A stretch of 64,000 bases of DNA from Allobosea sp039673065 (GCF_039673065.1 NZ_JBDJKW010000007.1:62001-126000), one strand, 5' to 3'; numbered from the stretch's first letter, positions 45,620-55,139 are shown. Made by a program: numbers and translations. The notes: a model not told the origin generated them from the letters alone.

Positions 45620-48600
45620 ATGACGACCAAGCCCAGCACGCGCTCCGCCCTGCTTCGCTCCGCGCTGCTCGCCACCACGGCGACCGGCCTGCTGCTCTTC
45701 GCGCTGCCCGCGGCCGCGCAGGACAGGAGCTATGTCCTGCCCGATCCCTTCGCGGGCCTCTCGAGCCGGGCGATGCCGGTTGCGGTGGTCACGCCGGGCT
45801 CCGCCGCGAGCTTCCAGACCCCTGAATATTACGCCAATCACGGCCTCGCCCAGATCGGTGCGGCCGATGCCTATGCGCTCGGCCTGAGCGGCAAGGGCGT
45901 GCTCGTCGCCGTCGTCGACAGCGGCATCGCCCCCGACCATCCCGAATTCGCCGGCCGCATCTCGCCGTTCTCGCGCAATTTCGGTCTGGACGTGCCGGGC
46001 GCCACCGATCTGCTCGACCGCCATGAGGGCTCGCACGGCACGCATGTCGCCGGCACCATCGCCGCCGCCCGTGACGGCGTCGGCATGCACGGCGTCGCCT
46101 ACAATGCCGAGATCCTCGTGCTGCGCGCCATCGTCGGCCCGCCGGGCGGCGACACGGCGGCCGCGATCAGCCATGCCGCGGCCGTGGGCGCAAAGGTGCT
46201 GAACGGCAGCTACGGGCCGGCCTATCCCTCGCCCTTCCTGCCCGGCGGCATCCCCAATCCGGACTACCAGGTCTTCCCGATCCAGCCCTACCAGAATGCC
46301 GGGACGGAGGCCGAGGTCGCGGCGCTGCGGCAGGCGGCGGCCTCCGACATGGTGCTCGTCTTCGCCGCCGGCAACGAGCGGCAGGACCAGCCGGTCATCG
46401 CCCGCAACCCCAGCGGCGTCGGCTTCTATCCGGCGATCAACCCGGCCAATGCCGGCAAGGGCCTCTACGTCTTCTTCGACGGCAATGGCGACGAGGTCGA
46501 CGCGTCCCGCAAGGATTATTCCGACCTGCGCCCCTATCTGATGACCGTCGTCGCGGTCGACCGCACCGGCAAGATCGCCGATTTCAGCAATTACTGCGGC
46601 ATCGCCGCGGCCTGGTGCCTGGCGGCGCCGGGCGTCGACATCCTCTCCACGGTCACCGCCGACAAGGGGATTTCGCCGAGCCAGCCCTATAATCTCTCCA
46701 GCGGCACCTCGATGGCGGCGCCCCATGTCGCCGGCGCGGCCGCGCTGGTGCGCGAGGCCTTCCCCTTCATGACCGCCCCGCAGGTGGTCCAGTCGATCCT
46801 GACCACGGCGACCGATCTCGGCTCGCCAGAGATCTATGGCTGGGGCCTGCTCAACGTCTCCAAGGCGGTGCGCGGTCCCGGACAGTTCGTCGAGACCTTC
46901 GACGTCGACACCAGGGGCTGGTCGGCCACCTTTGCCAATGACATCTCCGGCGATGGCGGGCTGATCAAGCGCGGCGCGGGCCGGCTCGAGCTCAGCGGGC
47001 GCAACAGCTATGCCGGCGGCACCGGCGTGCTCGGCGGCACGCTGGCGATCAACGGCTCCGTCGCCTCCGCCGTCTCGGTCGGCAGTGCCGGCACGCTGCG
47101 CGGCACCGGCCTGATCGAGGCCGGGCTGTTCAGCGCCGGCACCGTCATGCCCGGCAATTCCCCCGGCACGCTCTTCGTGCGCGGCCCGGTCACCTTCGCC
47201 GACAGCAACCGCTTCGTGCTCGACATCGACGGCACGGGCACCGGCAACGGCGCCGGCAGTTATTCCCGCCTCGTCGCCATGGGCTCGACCGGTGCGGTCG
47301 CCGTGGGCGGGCGGCTGGTGCCGACCCTGCGCGGCATCGTCGGCGACGCCGGAAACAGCTATGTCCCGACCATCGGCACCGCCTTCGGCGTGCTCGTCGC
47401 CGAAGGCGGCCTCGCCGGCAGCTTCAGCGGGCTCGACCAGCCGGCCGACGGCCTGCCGGCCAATGCCCGCTTCGACGCGCTCTATCGCGGCAACGGCCTG
47501 TCGCTGATCGTCACCCCGGCCTCCTATGGAGGGCTCACCGGTCTCGGCGGCAATGCGCTCGCCGTCGCCGGTGCGCTCGACGCGGCGCGCCCGGCCGCCG
47601 GCGTGCGCCCGGACGCGGCGCGGCAGGAGGTCTTCGACGCGCTGTACCAGACCGGGCCCGACGCGCTCGCCGCCGGTCTCGGCACCCTGACCGGCCAGGC
47701 CTATGCCGATGCCCGCATGAGCATGATGGCCGGCCAGCGCATGATCGGCTCGGCGCTGGACCGCCGCCTCACCGCCGGCGGCGCCACCAGCTTCGGCCAG
47801 GCCTCGCGCATCGGCACCGCCGGCTATGCCAGCCTCGGCGCTTCGCCGGCGGCGACGGACGCGCCCAGGGCTGTCGCCGAGGGCGCGCTCTGGGGCCAGG
47901 CGCTCTATGGCGTCGGCCATGCCGGCGGCGGCACGGCCGGGCCGGGCAGCTCCTTCGGCCTCGGCGGCGCGCTGCTCGGCGTCGAGCGCGCGCTGTCCGG
48001 AGACGCGGTCGTCGGCGCTGCGCTCGGCTATGCCCGCTCGGTCATGGACCCGAAGGGCGATGTGCGCGGCCGCGCCACCGTCGATTCCTACAGCCTCTCG
48101 GCCTATGGCGGCACGCGGATCGGCGCGATCAGCCTGCGCGGCTCGCTCGGCGGCAACTATGGCCGCACCGAGCTGCGCCGCACGGTCTCGCTCGGCCCGG
48201 TCCAGCGCATCGCGCGCGGGTCCTCCGACGGCTACGGCATCTTCGGCAGCGCCTTCGCCGGCTACGACCTCGCCGCGCTCGGCGGCCTGAGCGTGACGCC
48301 GGAACTCGGCCTCAGCGCCGCCCATCTGCGCCAGGGCGGCACGGTGGAGAGCCAGGCCGGCGCCTTCGGCCTGACGCTGCGCGGCGAGAGCCAGAATTCG
48401 CTGCGCTCGCTCGCCGGCGCCAGGCTCTCGACCGCGCTCGGCAGCGAGATGCCGCTGCGCGTCGACCTCAAGGCCTACTGGTCGCACGAGTTCGCCGATA
48501 CGGTGGCGGTGCAGCGCGCCAGCCTGCTCGGCGCCGCCTTCGTGACCCGCAGCGCCGGCGTCTCCCGCGACGGCGCCGTGATCGGGGCGAGCCTGTCGGG

Positions 48601-48703
48601 CACCGTCCTGCAGCGCGTCGAACTGACCGGCTCCTATGACGGCGACCTGCGCCGCGGCGCCATGGCCCACCGCTTCGCGCTCGAGGCCAAGACCCGCTGG
48701 TAA
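45620..48703 (+). CDS. Subtilisin-type (S8) autotransporter protease
   Basis: A 1027-residue type V secreted protein. Signal peptide residues 1-34 (ending AAAQ). The S8 protease domain, about 70-420, has an intact triad: Asp in AVVDSGIAPDHP (about 100), His in GSHGTHVAGT (about 139), Ser in SGTSMAAPHVAGAAAL (about 363). A passenger-repeat (PATR) segment follows near 460-510 (NSYAGGTGVLGGTLAING). The C-terminal autotransporter barrel occupies about 740-1027 and ends in Trp. It probably processes itself or host/environment proteins at the cell surface. Confidence 0.92.
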   Translation: MTTKPSTRSALLRSALLATTATGLLLFALPAAAQDRSYVLPDPFAGLSSRAMPVAVVTPGSAASFQTPEYYANHGLAQIGAADAYALGLSGKGVLVAVVDSGIAPDHPEFAGRISPFSRNFGLDVPGATDLLDRHEGSHGTHVAGTIAAARDGVGMHGVAYNAEILVLRAIVGPPGGDTAAAISHAAAVGAKVLNGSYGPAYPSPFLPGGIPNPDYQVFPIQPYQNAGTEAEVAALRQAAASDMVLVFAAGNERQDQPVIARNPSGVGFYPAINPANAGKGLYVFFDGNGDEVDASRKDYSDLRPYLMTVVAVDRTGKIADFSNYCGIAAAWCLAAPGVDILSTVTADKGISPSQPYNLSSGTSMAAPHVAGAAALVREAFPFMTAPQVVQSILTTATDLGSPEIYGWGLLNVSKAVRGPGQFVETFDVDTRGWSATFANDISGDGGLIKRGAGRLELSGRNSYAGGTGVLGGTLAINGSVASAVSVGSAGTLRGTGLIEAGLFSAGTVMPGNSPGTLFVRGPVTFADSNRFVLDIDGTGTGNGAGSYSRLVAMGSTGAVAVGGRLVPTLRGIVGDAGNSYVPTIGTAFGVLVAEGGLAGSFSGLDQPADGLPANARFDALYRGNGLSLIVTPASYGGLTGLGGNALAVAGALDAARPAAGVRPDAARQEVFDALYQTGPDALAAGLGTLTGQAYADARMSMMAGQRMIGSALDRRLTAGGATSFGQASRIGTAGYASLGASPAATDAPRAVAEGALWGQALYGVGHAGGGTAGPGSSFGLGGALLGVERALSGDAVVGAALGYARSVMDPKGDVRGRATVDSYSLSAYGGTRIGAISLRGSLGGNYGRTELRRTVSLGPVQRIARGSSDGYGIFGSAFAGYDLAALGGLSVTPELGLSAAHLRQGGTVESQAGAFGLTLRGESQNSLRSLAGARLSTALGSEMPLRVDLKAYWSHEFADTVAVQRASLLGAAFVTRSAGVSRDGAVIGASLSGTVLQRVELTGSYDGDLRRGAMAHRFALEAKTRW

Positions 48704-48752
48704 GACAAAGCTGATGAGATCTGCCGTGGCAGCCCGGCGGACAGACGCAGAG

Positions 48753-48802
48753 GAGCCCCCGGAGACGGTCGCCGCGCGATCGCCTCCGGGGGCTCTTTCT
48801 TT
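48753..48802 (+). terminator. Rho-independent terminator after the autotransporter gene
   Basis: GAGCCCCCGGAG (48753-48764) is the exact reverse complement of CTCCGGGGGCTC (48784-48795), and the stem is followed by TTTCTTTC. It lies 50 bp after the stop codon. Confidence 0.8.
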
Positions 48803-48833
48803 CGGCGCCGGCGGCCAGCGTGGCGGCTCTCGC

Positions 48834-49562
48834 TCAGAGGCTGCGCGCGGTCAGCCCCTTGGCGATAATCGGGCCGGTCGGCCGCCCGGTCGGCGAGCCG
48901 CTGCGCGGTTCGAGCGTGATCTCGAAGAGCTGGTCGGCGCCGAGCGGCATGCTGTCCAGCCGCAGCGGCACGCTGCGCGCCCGGTCGATCAGCCCGACCG
49001 AACGCGGCCCGACCGCCCGGTCCCACAAGGTCCAGATTTCGAGCGCGCGCCCGTCCGGCACGGCGATGTCCTGCAGGGGCAGCAGCTCGACGCGCCCGTC
49101 GGCGAAGGTATTGACCACTGCCGCGGCGACATTGCCCTCGGTCATCAGCACGGCGACCATCACCGGCTGGCGCCCGGCGCGGTCGAGCGCCGCGAGCAGG
49201 CCGAGGCCGAGCAGGGTCGAAGCCGCCAGCCCGGCGAAGGCCGCACTGCGCCAGAGCACGAGATCGCCCCACCAGCGTTGCAGCCGGCCGATGGGCGAGA
49301 GCGCCTGCACCGCGGCCTGGCGCGGGGCCGGCGCGGCGCCCAGCCCGGCCTCGATCCGGGGCCACAGCCCTGCGGAGGGAGCTATGGCTGGCGCGGTCGC
49401 GTCGATCGGCGCGAGGCGCTGGCGCCAGTGCTCGACAGCGGCGCGGCAGGCGTCGTCTTCGTCCATGCGGCGCTCGAAAGCCTGCCTGTCGGCCCCGTCG
49501 AGCAGGCCGAGCACGTATTCACCGGCGAGCGCCTCGCCGTCGCGATCCGGCTCCATCGTCAT
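48834..49562 (-). CDS. Anti-sigma factor, RskA type
   Basis: A 242-residue membrane anti-sigma factor. The cytoplasmic part (residues 1-95) begins with EALAGEYVLGLLDGADRQAFERRM, the anti-sigma domain, without a visible HxxxCxxC zinc motif. One helix spans about 108-130. The periplasmic RskA domain (about 135-242) has VLLMTEG-type and DGRALEIWTLWD motifs. Its ATG at 49562 overlaps the sigma-factor stop by 4 bp, so it is made together with its partner. Confidence 0.88.
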   Translation of the reverse strand: MTMEPDRDGEALAGEYVLGLLDGADRQAFERRMDEDDACRAAVEHWRQRLAPIDATAPAIAPSAGLWPRIEAGLGAAPAPRQAAVQALSPIGRLQRWWGDLVLWRSAAFAGLAASTLLGLGLLAALDRAGRQPVMVAVLMTEGNVAAAVVNTFADGRVELLPLQDIAVPDGRALEIWTLWDRAVGPRSVGLIDRARSVPLRLDSMPLGADQLFEITLEPRSGSPTGRPTGPIIAKGLTARSL

Positions 49563-50119
49563 CGCAGACACTCCCTGAGCGCCAGAAGCGATCGCCTGAT
49601 CCAGGATTTCACCGTGCCGAGCGGCATGCCGACGCGGCCGGCGATCTCGCCATGGCTCAGGCCCGTGGCGAAGGCGAGCAGCACCATGCTGCGGCGCGGC
49701 GCCGGCAGGGTCTCGAGGCAGCCGCGCAGCGCCTCGCCGTCCGAGAGCCGGCTCATCACCGCCTCCGGATCCTCCTCCTCGCTCGGCACCTCGGCCGCGA
49801 CCGGGCTCTCGTCGGTTTCGAGCCGCCGCTCGTCGCGCAGGATCGAGAGCGAGCGGTTGCGCAGGATCGCATAGATCCAGGTCAGCCCGGCGCCGCGCTG
49901 CCGGTCGTAGCGCGTCGCATTGCGCCAGATCAGGATGAACGTGTCCTGCACCGCTTCTTCCGCCAGGGCCCGGCGCTTCAGCATCCGCTGCGCCACACCA
50001 ATCATACGCGGGCACTCCTGGTCGTAGATGCGCCGCAGCGCATTTTTATCGCCGGAGGCACAGGCCTCCAGCGCGCGCTCGACGTCGATTCCGTGCCCCT
50101 GCGCGGCATGGACGGCCAT
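49559..50119 (-). CDS. ECF RNA polymerase sigma factor
   Basis: A 186-residue sigma-70 family ECF factor with region 2 (about 20-90: ALRRIYDQECPRMIGVAQRML, AEEAVQDTFILIWRNA) and region 4 (about 125-180: LPAPRRSMVLLAFATGLSHGEIAGRVGMP and GTVKSWIRRSL in adjacent pieces). The pairing with an RskA-type anti-sigma factor puts it in the SigK-like group. It should direct transcription of its own operon and of the divergent gene at 50305; a shared octamer lies before both. Confidence 0.92.
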   Translation of the reverse strand: MAVHAAQGHGIDVERALEACASGDKNALRRIYDQECPRMIGVAQRMLKRRALAEEAVQDTFILIWRNATRYDRQRGAGLTWIYAILRNRSLSILRDERRLETDESPVAAEVPSEEEDPEAVMSRLSDGEALRGCLETLPAPRRSMVLLAFATGLSHGEIAGRVGMPLGTVKSWIRRSLLALRECLR

Positions 50120-50188
50120 GCGTCCTCCTTCTCGATCGGCAGCCGCACGGTCGTGCCGGCGACCTCAGGTTACGCAGCGGCGGGCGGT

Positions 50189-50230
50189 TTGGATGCAGCC
50201 TGCGGAGTTTATTTTTTCGGGCGCATCCAA
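50189..50230. promoter_or_regulatory. Mirrored GCATCCAA octamers, candidate ECF-sigma promoters
   Basis: GCATCCAA is on the plus strand at 50223-50230 and on the minus strand at 50196-50189, pointing to the two divergent genes. A fixed distance after each octamer lies CGTAAC (minus) or TCTATC (plus), which could be -10 elements. The pattern fits an autoregulated ECF sigma with a divergent target. Confidence 0.55.
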
Positions 50231-50304
50231 TCGCGGGGCCGCTCTCTATCCGGTGGGAGCGACGCGGCGGAGGAACCGGCCGCGCGCCGCAACAACCGGA
50301 GGAC

Positions 50305-51102
50305 ATGATGACCAAGACGATCCGCTTCGCCCTCGTCGTCGCGACCACGCTGGCCACCGGCCTCGCCGGCAGCCTCGCCGCACGCGCCGCCACGCTGGCC
50401 GCCCTCACCGGCGACGATACCCTGACGATGATCGACACCACGAGCCTGAAGGCCGGCAAGTCCGTGAAGGTCACCGGCGTCGCCGGCAAGATCGCCGGCA
50501 TCGACGTGCGCCCGGCCGACGGCATGCTCTACGCGCTCGGTGTCGACGGCACGATCTACACGGTCGACATGGCCGGCAAGGCGACGATGAAGTCGAAGAT
50601 GGACACTGTCCTGTCGGCGAGCGCCATGGCCACCGTCGACTTCAACCCGGCGGCCGACCGGCTGCGGGTGATCGGCTCGGACGGCACGAACCTGCGCGTC
50701 AATGTCGAGGACGGCAAGACCACGGTCGACGGCAAGCTGAAATTCGCCGAGACAGACATGCACAAGGGCGAGACGCCGATGATCGTCGCGGGCGCCTATA
50801 CCAATTCGGTGAAGGGCACCAAGGAGACGACGCTCTACGACATCGACGGCAAAATCGGCGCGCTGTTCAAGCAGGCTCCGCCCAATGACGGCGTGCTCGG
50901 CGCGGTCGGCAAGCTCGGCATCATGCCCAAGGCGATCGCCTTCGACATCGAGAGCGCCGCCGGCGGTGCCAACACCGGCTGGCTGCTCGCCGATGGCGCG
51001 CTGATGAAGCTCGATCTCGCCACCGGCAAGGCGACCGCGGTCGGCAAGGTCGAGGGGCTGTCCGGCGCGGCGCGCGACATCGCCGTGATGCCCGCCATGT
51101 GA
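50305..51102 (+). CDS. DUF4394 secreted protein
   Basis: A 265-residue protein with a signal peptide (residues 1-29, ending ARA) and a DUF4394 body: TLAALTGDDTLTMIDT, then GKIAGIDVRPADGMLYALG, TVDFNPAADRLRVIGSDGTNLRVNV (two adjacent pieces) and a C-terminal GAARDIAVMPAM. These repeats suggest a beta-propeller-like fold. It is periplasmic or secreted and of unknown function. It is divergent from an ECF sigma operon and is probably one of its targets. Confidence 0.85.
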   Translation: MMTKTIRFALVVATTLATGLAGSLAARAATLAALTGDDTLTMIDTTSLKAGKSVKVTGVAGKIAGIDVRPADGMLYALGVDGTIYTVDMAGKATMKSKMDTVLSASAMATVDFNPAADRLRVIGSDGTNLRVNVEDGKTTVDGKLKFAETDMHKGETPMIVAGAYTNSVKGTKETTLYDIDGKIGALFKQAPPNDGVLGAVGKLGIMPKAIAFDIESAAGGANTGWLLADGALMKLDLATGKATAVGKVEGLSGAARDIAVMPAM

Positions 51103-51115
51103 GGCAGCCGGCGAA

Positions 51116-51146
51116 ACCGGCGCCTGACGCCTGCGCGGGCGCCGGT
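51116..51146 (+). terminator. GC-rich hairpin after the DUF4394 gene
   Basis: ACCGGCGCC (51116-51124) pairs with GGCGCCGGT (51138-51146), 13 bp after the stop. No T-run follows. The rest of the 286-bp gap to 51388 shows no gene. Confidence 0.5.
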
Positions 51147-51388
51147 CTGACATCGACATCGGCCCGTCCTTGGTCCGCCCCGTCGCGATCATCCGGCGCA
51201 GCAGCCGTTCGTTCGTCGGGAGAAAGATCGGGCTGGTGTTCTTCCGGCGTCGCCTCTGCGGCCAGTCGGTCCGCGTCGATCTGGCCGTCTGCTTCTGACG
51301 AGCACCCGACCTGCGGGCGCGCCCGCAGGCCCGGTCGCGGAACATCCCCGAGGCTGCTCAGTTGTCCGGTCTTCAGGGAGGTGGCGTG

Positions 51389-51631
51389 ATGCGTGATCCC
51401 AAGGACCGTCTGATCGCGGCGCTGGCCGCACAATTGCGCGCCGAGCGCGAGACACGGGAGACTCTGGCCTTCGTCGTCGCCAACGGCCAGCTCGATCCGG
51501 CCACGCTCGCCGCGATCCTCGCCGATCCCGTACCGGTGGTGACCGCCGAGGATCTAGCGGTGGCCGAGCGGTTCGTGGCGCGCGAGGGTGAGCGTCGCGC
51601 CGCGCCGCGTCCCAGCCGGCGGGCGGCGTGA
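51389..51631 (+). CDS. Small hypothetical protein ahead of ku
   Basis: An 80-residue protein behind an AGGGAGG ribosome-binding site. It is helical and charged at the start (PKDRLIAALAAQLRAERETRET), with a Pro/Val-rich middle (AILADPVPVVTAEDL) and a basic tail. I do not recognise it. Its stop codon overlaps the ku start (ATGATGG region), so it is translated with the end-joining genes and may work with them; that is inference from position. Confidence 0.7.
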   Translation: MRDPKDRLIAALAAQLRAERETRETLAFVVANGQLDPATLAAILADPVPVVTAEDLAVAERFVAREGERRAAPRPSRRAA

Positions 51632-52491
51632 TGGCGCCGCGCCCTGCCTGGAAAGGCTATCTCAAGCTGTCGCTGGTCTCCTGCGCCGTGGAGCTGACCA
51701 GCGCGACCTCGCACAGCGAGAAGGTCTCCTTCCGCATCATCAACCGCAAGACCGGCAACACCGTGCGCCGGCAATATGTCGACGGCGTCACCGGCAAGCC
51801 GGTCGGGGACGATGACGAGGTCAAGGGCTACGAGGTCGGCGACGACGAGTTCCTGCTGATCGAGGACGACGAGATCGAGGCGGTGCAGATCGAGAGTTCG
51901 CACACGCTGTCGATCGAGCATTTCGTCGATCGCGCCGCAATCCCGCAGATCTATTTCGACACGCCCTATTACGTCACCCCGTCCGATGACGTCTCGGAGG
52001 AGGCCTTTGCTGTCGTGCGGGAGGCCATGGCCCGGCAGAAGAAGGCCGGCCTGGCGCGCATCGTGCTCTATCGCCGCGAGCGTCCGGTGATGATCGAGCC
52101 TTTCGGGCAGGGGCTGCTGCTGACCACCCTGCGCTACGACAAGACAGTGCGAAAGCCCGAGGAGGTCTTCGAGGGGATGAAGCCGCGCAAGCTCGATCAG
52201 GAACTCGTCGATCTCGCCACGCACATCATCGACAAGAAGCAGGCCGCTTTCGATCCGTCGGATTTCGACGATCGCTACGAGGATGCGCTGCTGGCGCTGA
52301 TCCGCGCCAAGCAGAAGGGCCGCAAGCCGCCGATCGTTCAGCCGGCCGAGCGGCCCGCCAATGTCGTCAACCTGTTCGACGCCCTGAAGAAGAGCCTGGC
52401 GGAGGAGGGCGGCACCAGCGCGGGCGCGCCCAGGCACCCGCGCAAGGCGGCGAAGACGAAGCCGGCGACGAAATCCCGCAAGAGCGCCTGA
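51628..52491 (+). CDS. ku: Non-homologous end joining protein Ku
   Basis: A 287-residue bacterial Ku homologue. It starts with the typical WKGYLKLSLVSCAVELTSA, has the core beta-barrel with RRQYVDGVTGKPV, and ends in a Lys/Arg-rich tail (KAAKTKPATKSRKSA) used to bind DNA and the ligase. Ku rings double-strand ends and recruits LigD. It is 24 bp ahead of ligD. Confidence 0.95.
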   Translation: MMAPRPAWKGYLKLSLVSCAVELTSATSHSEKVSFRIINRKTGNTVRRQYVDGVTGKPVGDDDEVKGYEVGDDEFLLIEDDEIEAVQIESSHTLSIEHFVDRAAIPQIYFDTPYYVTPSDDVSEEAFAVVREAMARQKKAGLARIVLYRRERPVMIEPFGQGLLLTTLRYDKTVRKPEEVFEGMKPRKLDQELVDLATHIIDKKQAAFDPSDFDDRYEDALLALIRAKQKGRKPPIVQPAERPANVVNLFDALKKSLAEEGGTSAGAPRHPRKAAKTKPATKSRKSA

Positions 52492-52515
52492 CGCGACGAC
52501 GATCAGGAGGTAGCC

Positions 52516-55050
52516 ATGGCCGACCTCGCCCGCTACCGCGCCAAGCGGGATTTCAGCCGCACAGCCGAGCCCGAGGGCGAGCTCGGCAACCCTGCCTCCG
52601 GCCGTGCCGGGGGCATCTTCGTTGTCCACAAGCATGCCGCGCGCCGGCTGCACTACGATCTCAGACTGGAGCATGACGGCGTACTCTGGTCCTGGGCGGT
52701 AACGCGTGGCCCGAGCCTCGATCCGCAGGAGAAGCGCCTCGCCGTCCATGTCGAGGATCACCCGCTCGCCTATGCCGGTTTCGAGGGCGAGATCCCGCAG
52801 GGCTCCTATGGCGCCGGCGAGGTGATCCTGTGGGACGAGGGACGCTGGACTCCGGAAGGCGACCCGGCGGCCGGACTCGCCAAGGGCCACCTCTCCTTCA
52901 TCCTGGAGGGACACAAGCTTGCCGGCCAGTGGCATCTCGTGCGGCTGAAGCCACGCAGGGGCGAGAGCCGCGACAACTGGCTGCTGATCAAGGTCGACGA
53001 CGCGGCCGCGCGGCCGGGCAGCGACATTCTGGACGAGGCGCCTGCCTCGGTCCGGACGGGCCGCAGCGTCGAGGATCTCCGCGCCGCGAAGGCCACGGCA
53101 GGGCGCGGCAAAGCTGGCAAGGCCGGGAAGGCGGGCGCGGTCCCGAAGACAGGCGGAGGTGCGCGCGCGGCGGCTGCCGCACTCCCGCGCTTCGTCGAGC
53201 CCTGCCTGGCGAGGTTGCAGACGCGGCCTCCCGCCGGCGAGGACTGGTTGCACGAGGTCAAGTTCGACGGCTACCGGCTGCAGGCACGCATCGCCGCTGG
53301 CAAGGTCCGGCTGCTTACGCGCAGCGGCATCGACTGGACCGACCGCTTCGGACCGACCATAGCAGCGGCGATCACGGCGCTGCCCTGTGATGCGGCGCTG
53401 ATCGATGGCGAGGTGGTGGCGCTCGGACCGGATGGCATCTCCTCCTTCTCTGCATTGCAGGAAGCTCTGTCCAACGGCGAGACTGCGGGGCTGGTCTATT
53501 TCGCCTTCGACCTGCTCCATCTCGACGCCACCGATCTGCGGGCCGAACCGCTGATCGCCCGCAAGGAGCGGCTCCAGGAGCTGCTCGCCGCGGCGCCGGA
53601 GGACGGTGCGCTGCGCTTCAGCGAGCATTTCGCCGAATCGGGACAGACCATGCTGCGCCATGCCTGCCGCATGGGGTTGGAAGGCGTGATCTCCAAGCGG
53701 GCGGATGCGCCCTATCGCAGCGGGCGGGGGCGCGACTGGGTCAAGTCGAAATGCACCCAGCGCCAGGAGTTCATCATTGCCGGCTATGTGCCGTCCAGTG
53801 GCAGCCGGCACGAGCTCGGCTCGATCGTGGCGGCCTATGTCGAGGACGGGGAACTGCGCCCGGCGGGGCGCGTGGGCACCGGGTTCTCGCGCAAATCCGC
53901 CGCAGCACTGAAGGCCGAGCTCGACCGGATCAGGACCGACCGCTCGCCGTTCCAAGGCGCGGCGGGGCGGGAGCGCGGGATCGTCTGGGTCGAGCCGACG
54001 CGGGTGGCCGAGGTGGCGTTCCGGTCCTGGACGGCGGCGAAGACGCTGCGCCATGCCAGCTTCGTCGGCCTGCGCGACGACAAGCCGGCGGCGGAGATTG
54101 TCGCGGAGCGGCCGCTGAAGGCATCCGCGCGGAAGGCGCGGAAACGGGCGGAGCCGCCCCCGCCGGAGGCTCGGGCAAAAGCCTCCGCGACCACCGGCAT
54201 CCGCCTGACGAATCCCGACAAGCTGCTCTGGCCGGATGTCGGCCTCAGCAAGCAGGGGCTGCTTGACTACTATGCTTCGGTCTGGCCGCTGATGGCGCCG
54301 CATGTCGTTGGGCGGCCGCTCAGCCTGTTGCGCGCGCCGAACGGTATCGAGGGCCACAGCTTCTTTCAGAAGCATGCCGGCCCGGGTCTGCCTGAGGCGA
54401 TCGCGCGCAGCAGGGATGTCGATGGCGAGGACTTGCTGTTCCTGCGCGACTTCGACGGGCTCGCAGCGCTGGTGCAGCTCGGCACGGTCGAAATCCACAT
54501 CTGGGGCTCGCGGATCGACGCGATCGAGCAGCCTGACCAGTTGATCTTCGATCTCGATCCCGATGCCGGCCTCGGGCTGGAGGCGGTGCGTGATGCGGCC
54601 GGTGAGGTCCAGCGGCGCCTGGACGAGCTCGGCTTCGCCAGCATGCTGAAGACCTCTGGCGGCAAGGGCTACCATGTAATCGTGCCGCTGGTTCCGGCGG
54701 CCGACTGGACGGTCGCCAAGCGTTTCGCGCGAGACTTCGCCAAGGCGCTCGAGCAGAGCGATCCGAAGCGCTACACCGCTACCCTCTCCAAGCGGGCGAG
54801 GCGGGGGCGCATCTTCGTCGACTATCTGCGCAATGGCCGCGGCGCGACCGCGATCGCGCCCTATTCGACCCGCGCGCGCCCGGGCGCGCCGATCGCCTGC
54901 CCGATCGACTGGTCCGCGCTCGAAAGAACGGCCCCGAACGCGGTTCATGCCGCGGACGCCGCGTCTCTCCCCGCGATGCCTGACGACTGGCGCGACTTCT
55001 TCAAAACCTCGCAGCGGCTGCCGTCGCGCGACGCGGCCGAGGAGGATTGA
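52516..55050 (+). CDS. ligD: ATP-dependent DNA ligase LigD with phosphoesterase and polymerase domains
   Basis: An 844-residue three-domain enzyme in the order phosphoesterase (about 20-190; GGIFVVHKHAARRLHYDLRLE...), ligase (about 225-510; active-site Lys in EVKFDGYRL near 248) and polymerase/primase (about 555-840; DLDPD metal motif near 678 and TSGGKGYHVIVPL near 710). The same order occurs in Pseudomonas LigD. An AGGAGG site precedes ATG 52516. It repairs double-strand breaks with Ku, mostly in non-growing or stressed cells. Confidence 0.95.
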   Translation: MADLARYRAKRDFSRTAEPEGELGNPASGRAGGIFVVHKHAARRLHYDLRLEHDGVLWSWAVTRGPSLDPQEKRLAVHVEDHPLAYAGFEGEIPQGSYGAGEVILWDEGRWTPEGDPAAGLAKGHLSFILEGHKLAGQWHLVRLKPRRGESRDNWLLIKVDDAAARPGSDILDEAPASVRTGRSVEDLRAAKATAGRGKAGKAGKAGAVPKTGGGARAAAAALPRFVEPCLARLQTRPPAGEDWLHEVKFDGYRLQARIAAGKVRLLTRSGIDWTDRFGPTIAAAITALPCDAALIDGEVVALGPDGISSFSALQEALSNGETAGLVYFAFDLLHLDATDLRAEPLIARKERLQELLAAAPEDGALRFSEHFAESGQTMLRHACRMGLEGVISKRADAPYRSGRGRDWVKSKCTQRQEFIIAGYVPSSGSRHELGSIVAAYVEDGELRPAGRVGTGFSRKSAAALKAELDRIRTDRSPFQGAAGRERGIVWVEPTRVAEVAFRSWTAAKTLRHASFVGLRDDKPAAEIVAERPLKASARKARKRAEPPPPEARAKASATTGIRLTNPDKLLWPDVGLSKQGLLDYYASVWPLMAPHVVGRPLSLLRAPNGIEGHSFFQKHAGPGLPEAIARSRDVDGEDLLFLRDFDGLAALVQLGTVEIHIWGSRIDAIEQPDQLIFDLDPDAGLGLEAVRDAAGEVQRRLDELGFASMLKTSGGKGYHVIVPLVPAADWTVAKRFARDFAKALEQSDPKRYTATLSKRARRGRIFVDYLRNGRGATAIAPYSTRARPGAPIACPIDWSALERTAPNAVHAADAASLPAMPDDWRDFFKTSQRLPSRDAAEED

Positions 55051-55115
55051 AGGCGGCGCCTCTGCCCGCGGCGAAAGCGCGACCGTTCCGTTTCGAAGCT
55101 TCGTCGAAACGTGAA

Positions 55116-55139
55116 GAACCCGGCCGCTGGGCCGGGTTC
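55116..55139. terminator. Perfect GC hairpin between convergent ligD and stress-protein genes
   Basis: GAACCCGGCC (55116-55125) is the exact reverse complement of GGCCGGGTTC (55130-55139) with a 4-base loop, followed by CCGAAATTTTA on one side and T-rich sequence on the other strand. It may terminate from both directions. Confidence 0.65.

Noticed and set aside
45461..48670. 1069-codon open frame on the minus strand opposite the autotransporter
   Set aside because: Antisense to an intact S8 autotransporter; composition is low-complexity Ala/Gly/Asp/Arg with no domain.
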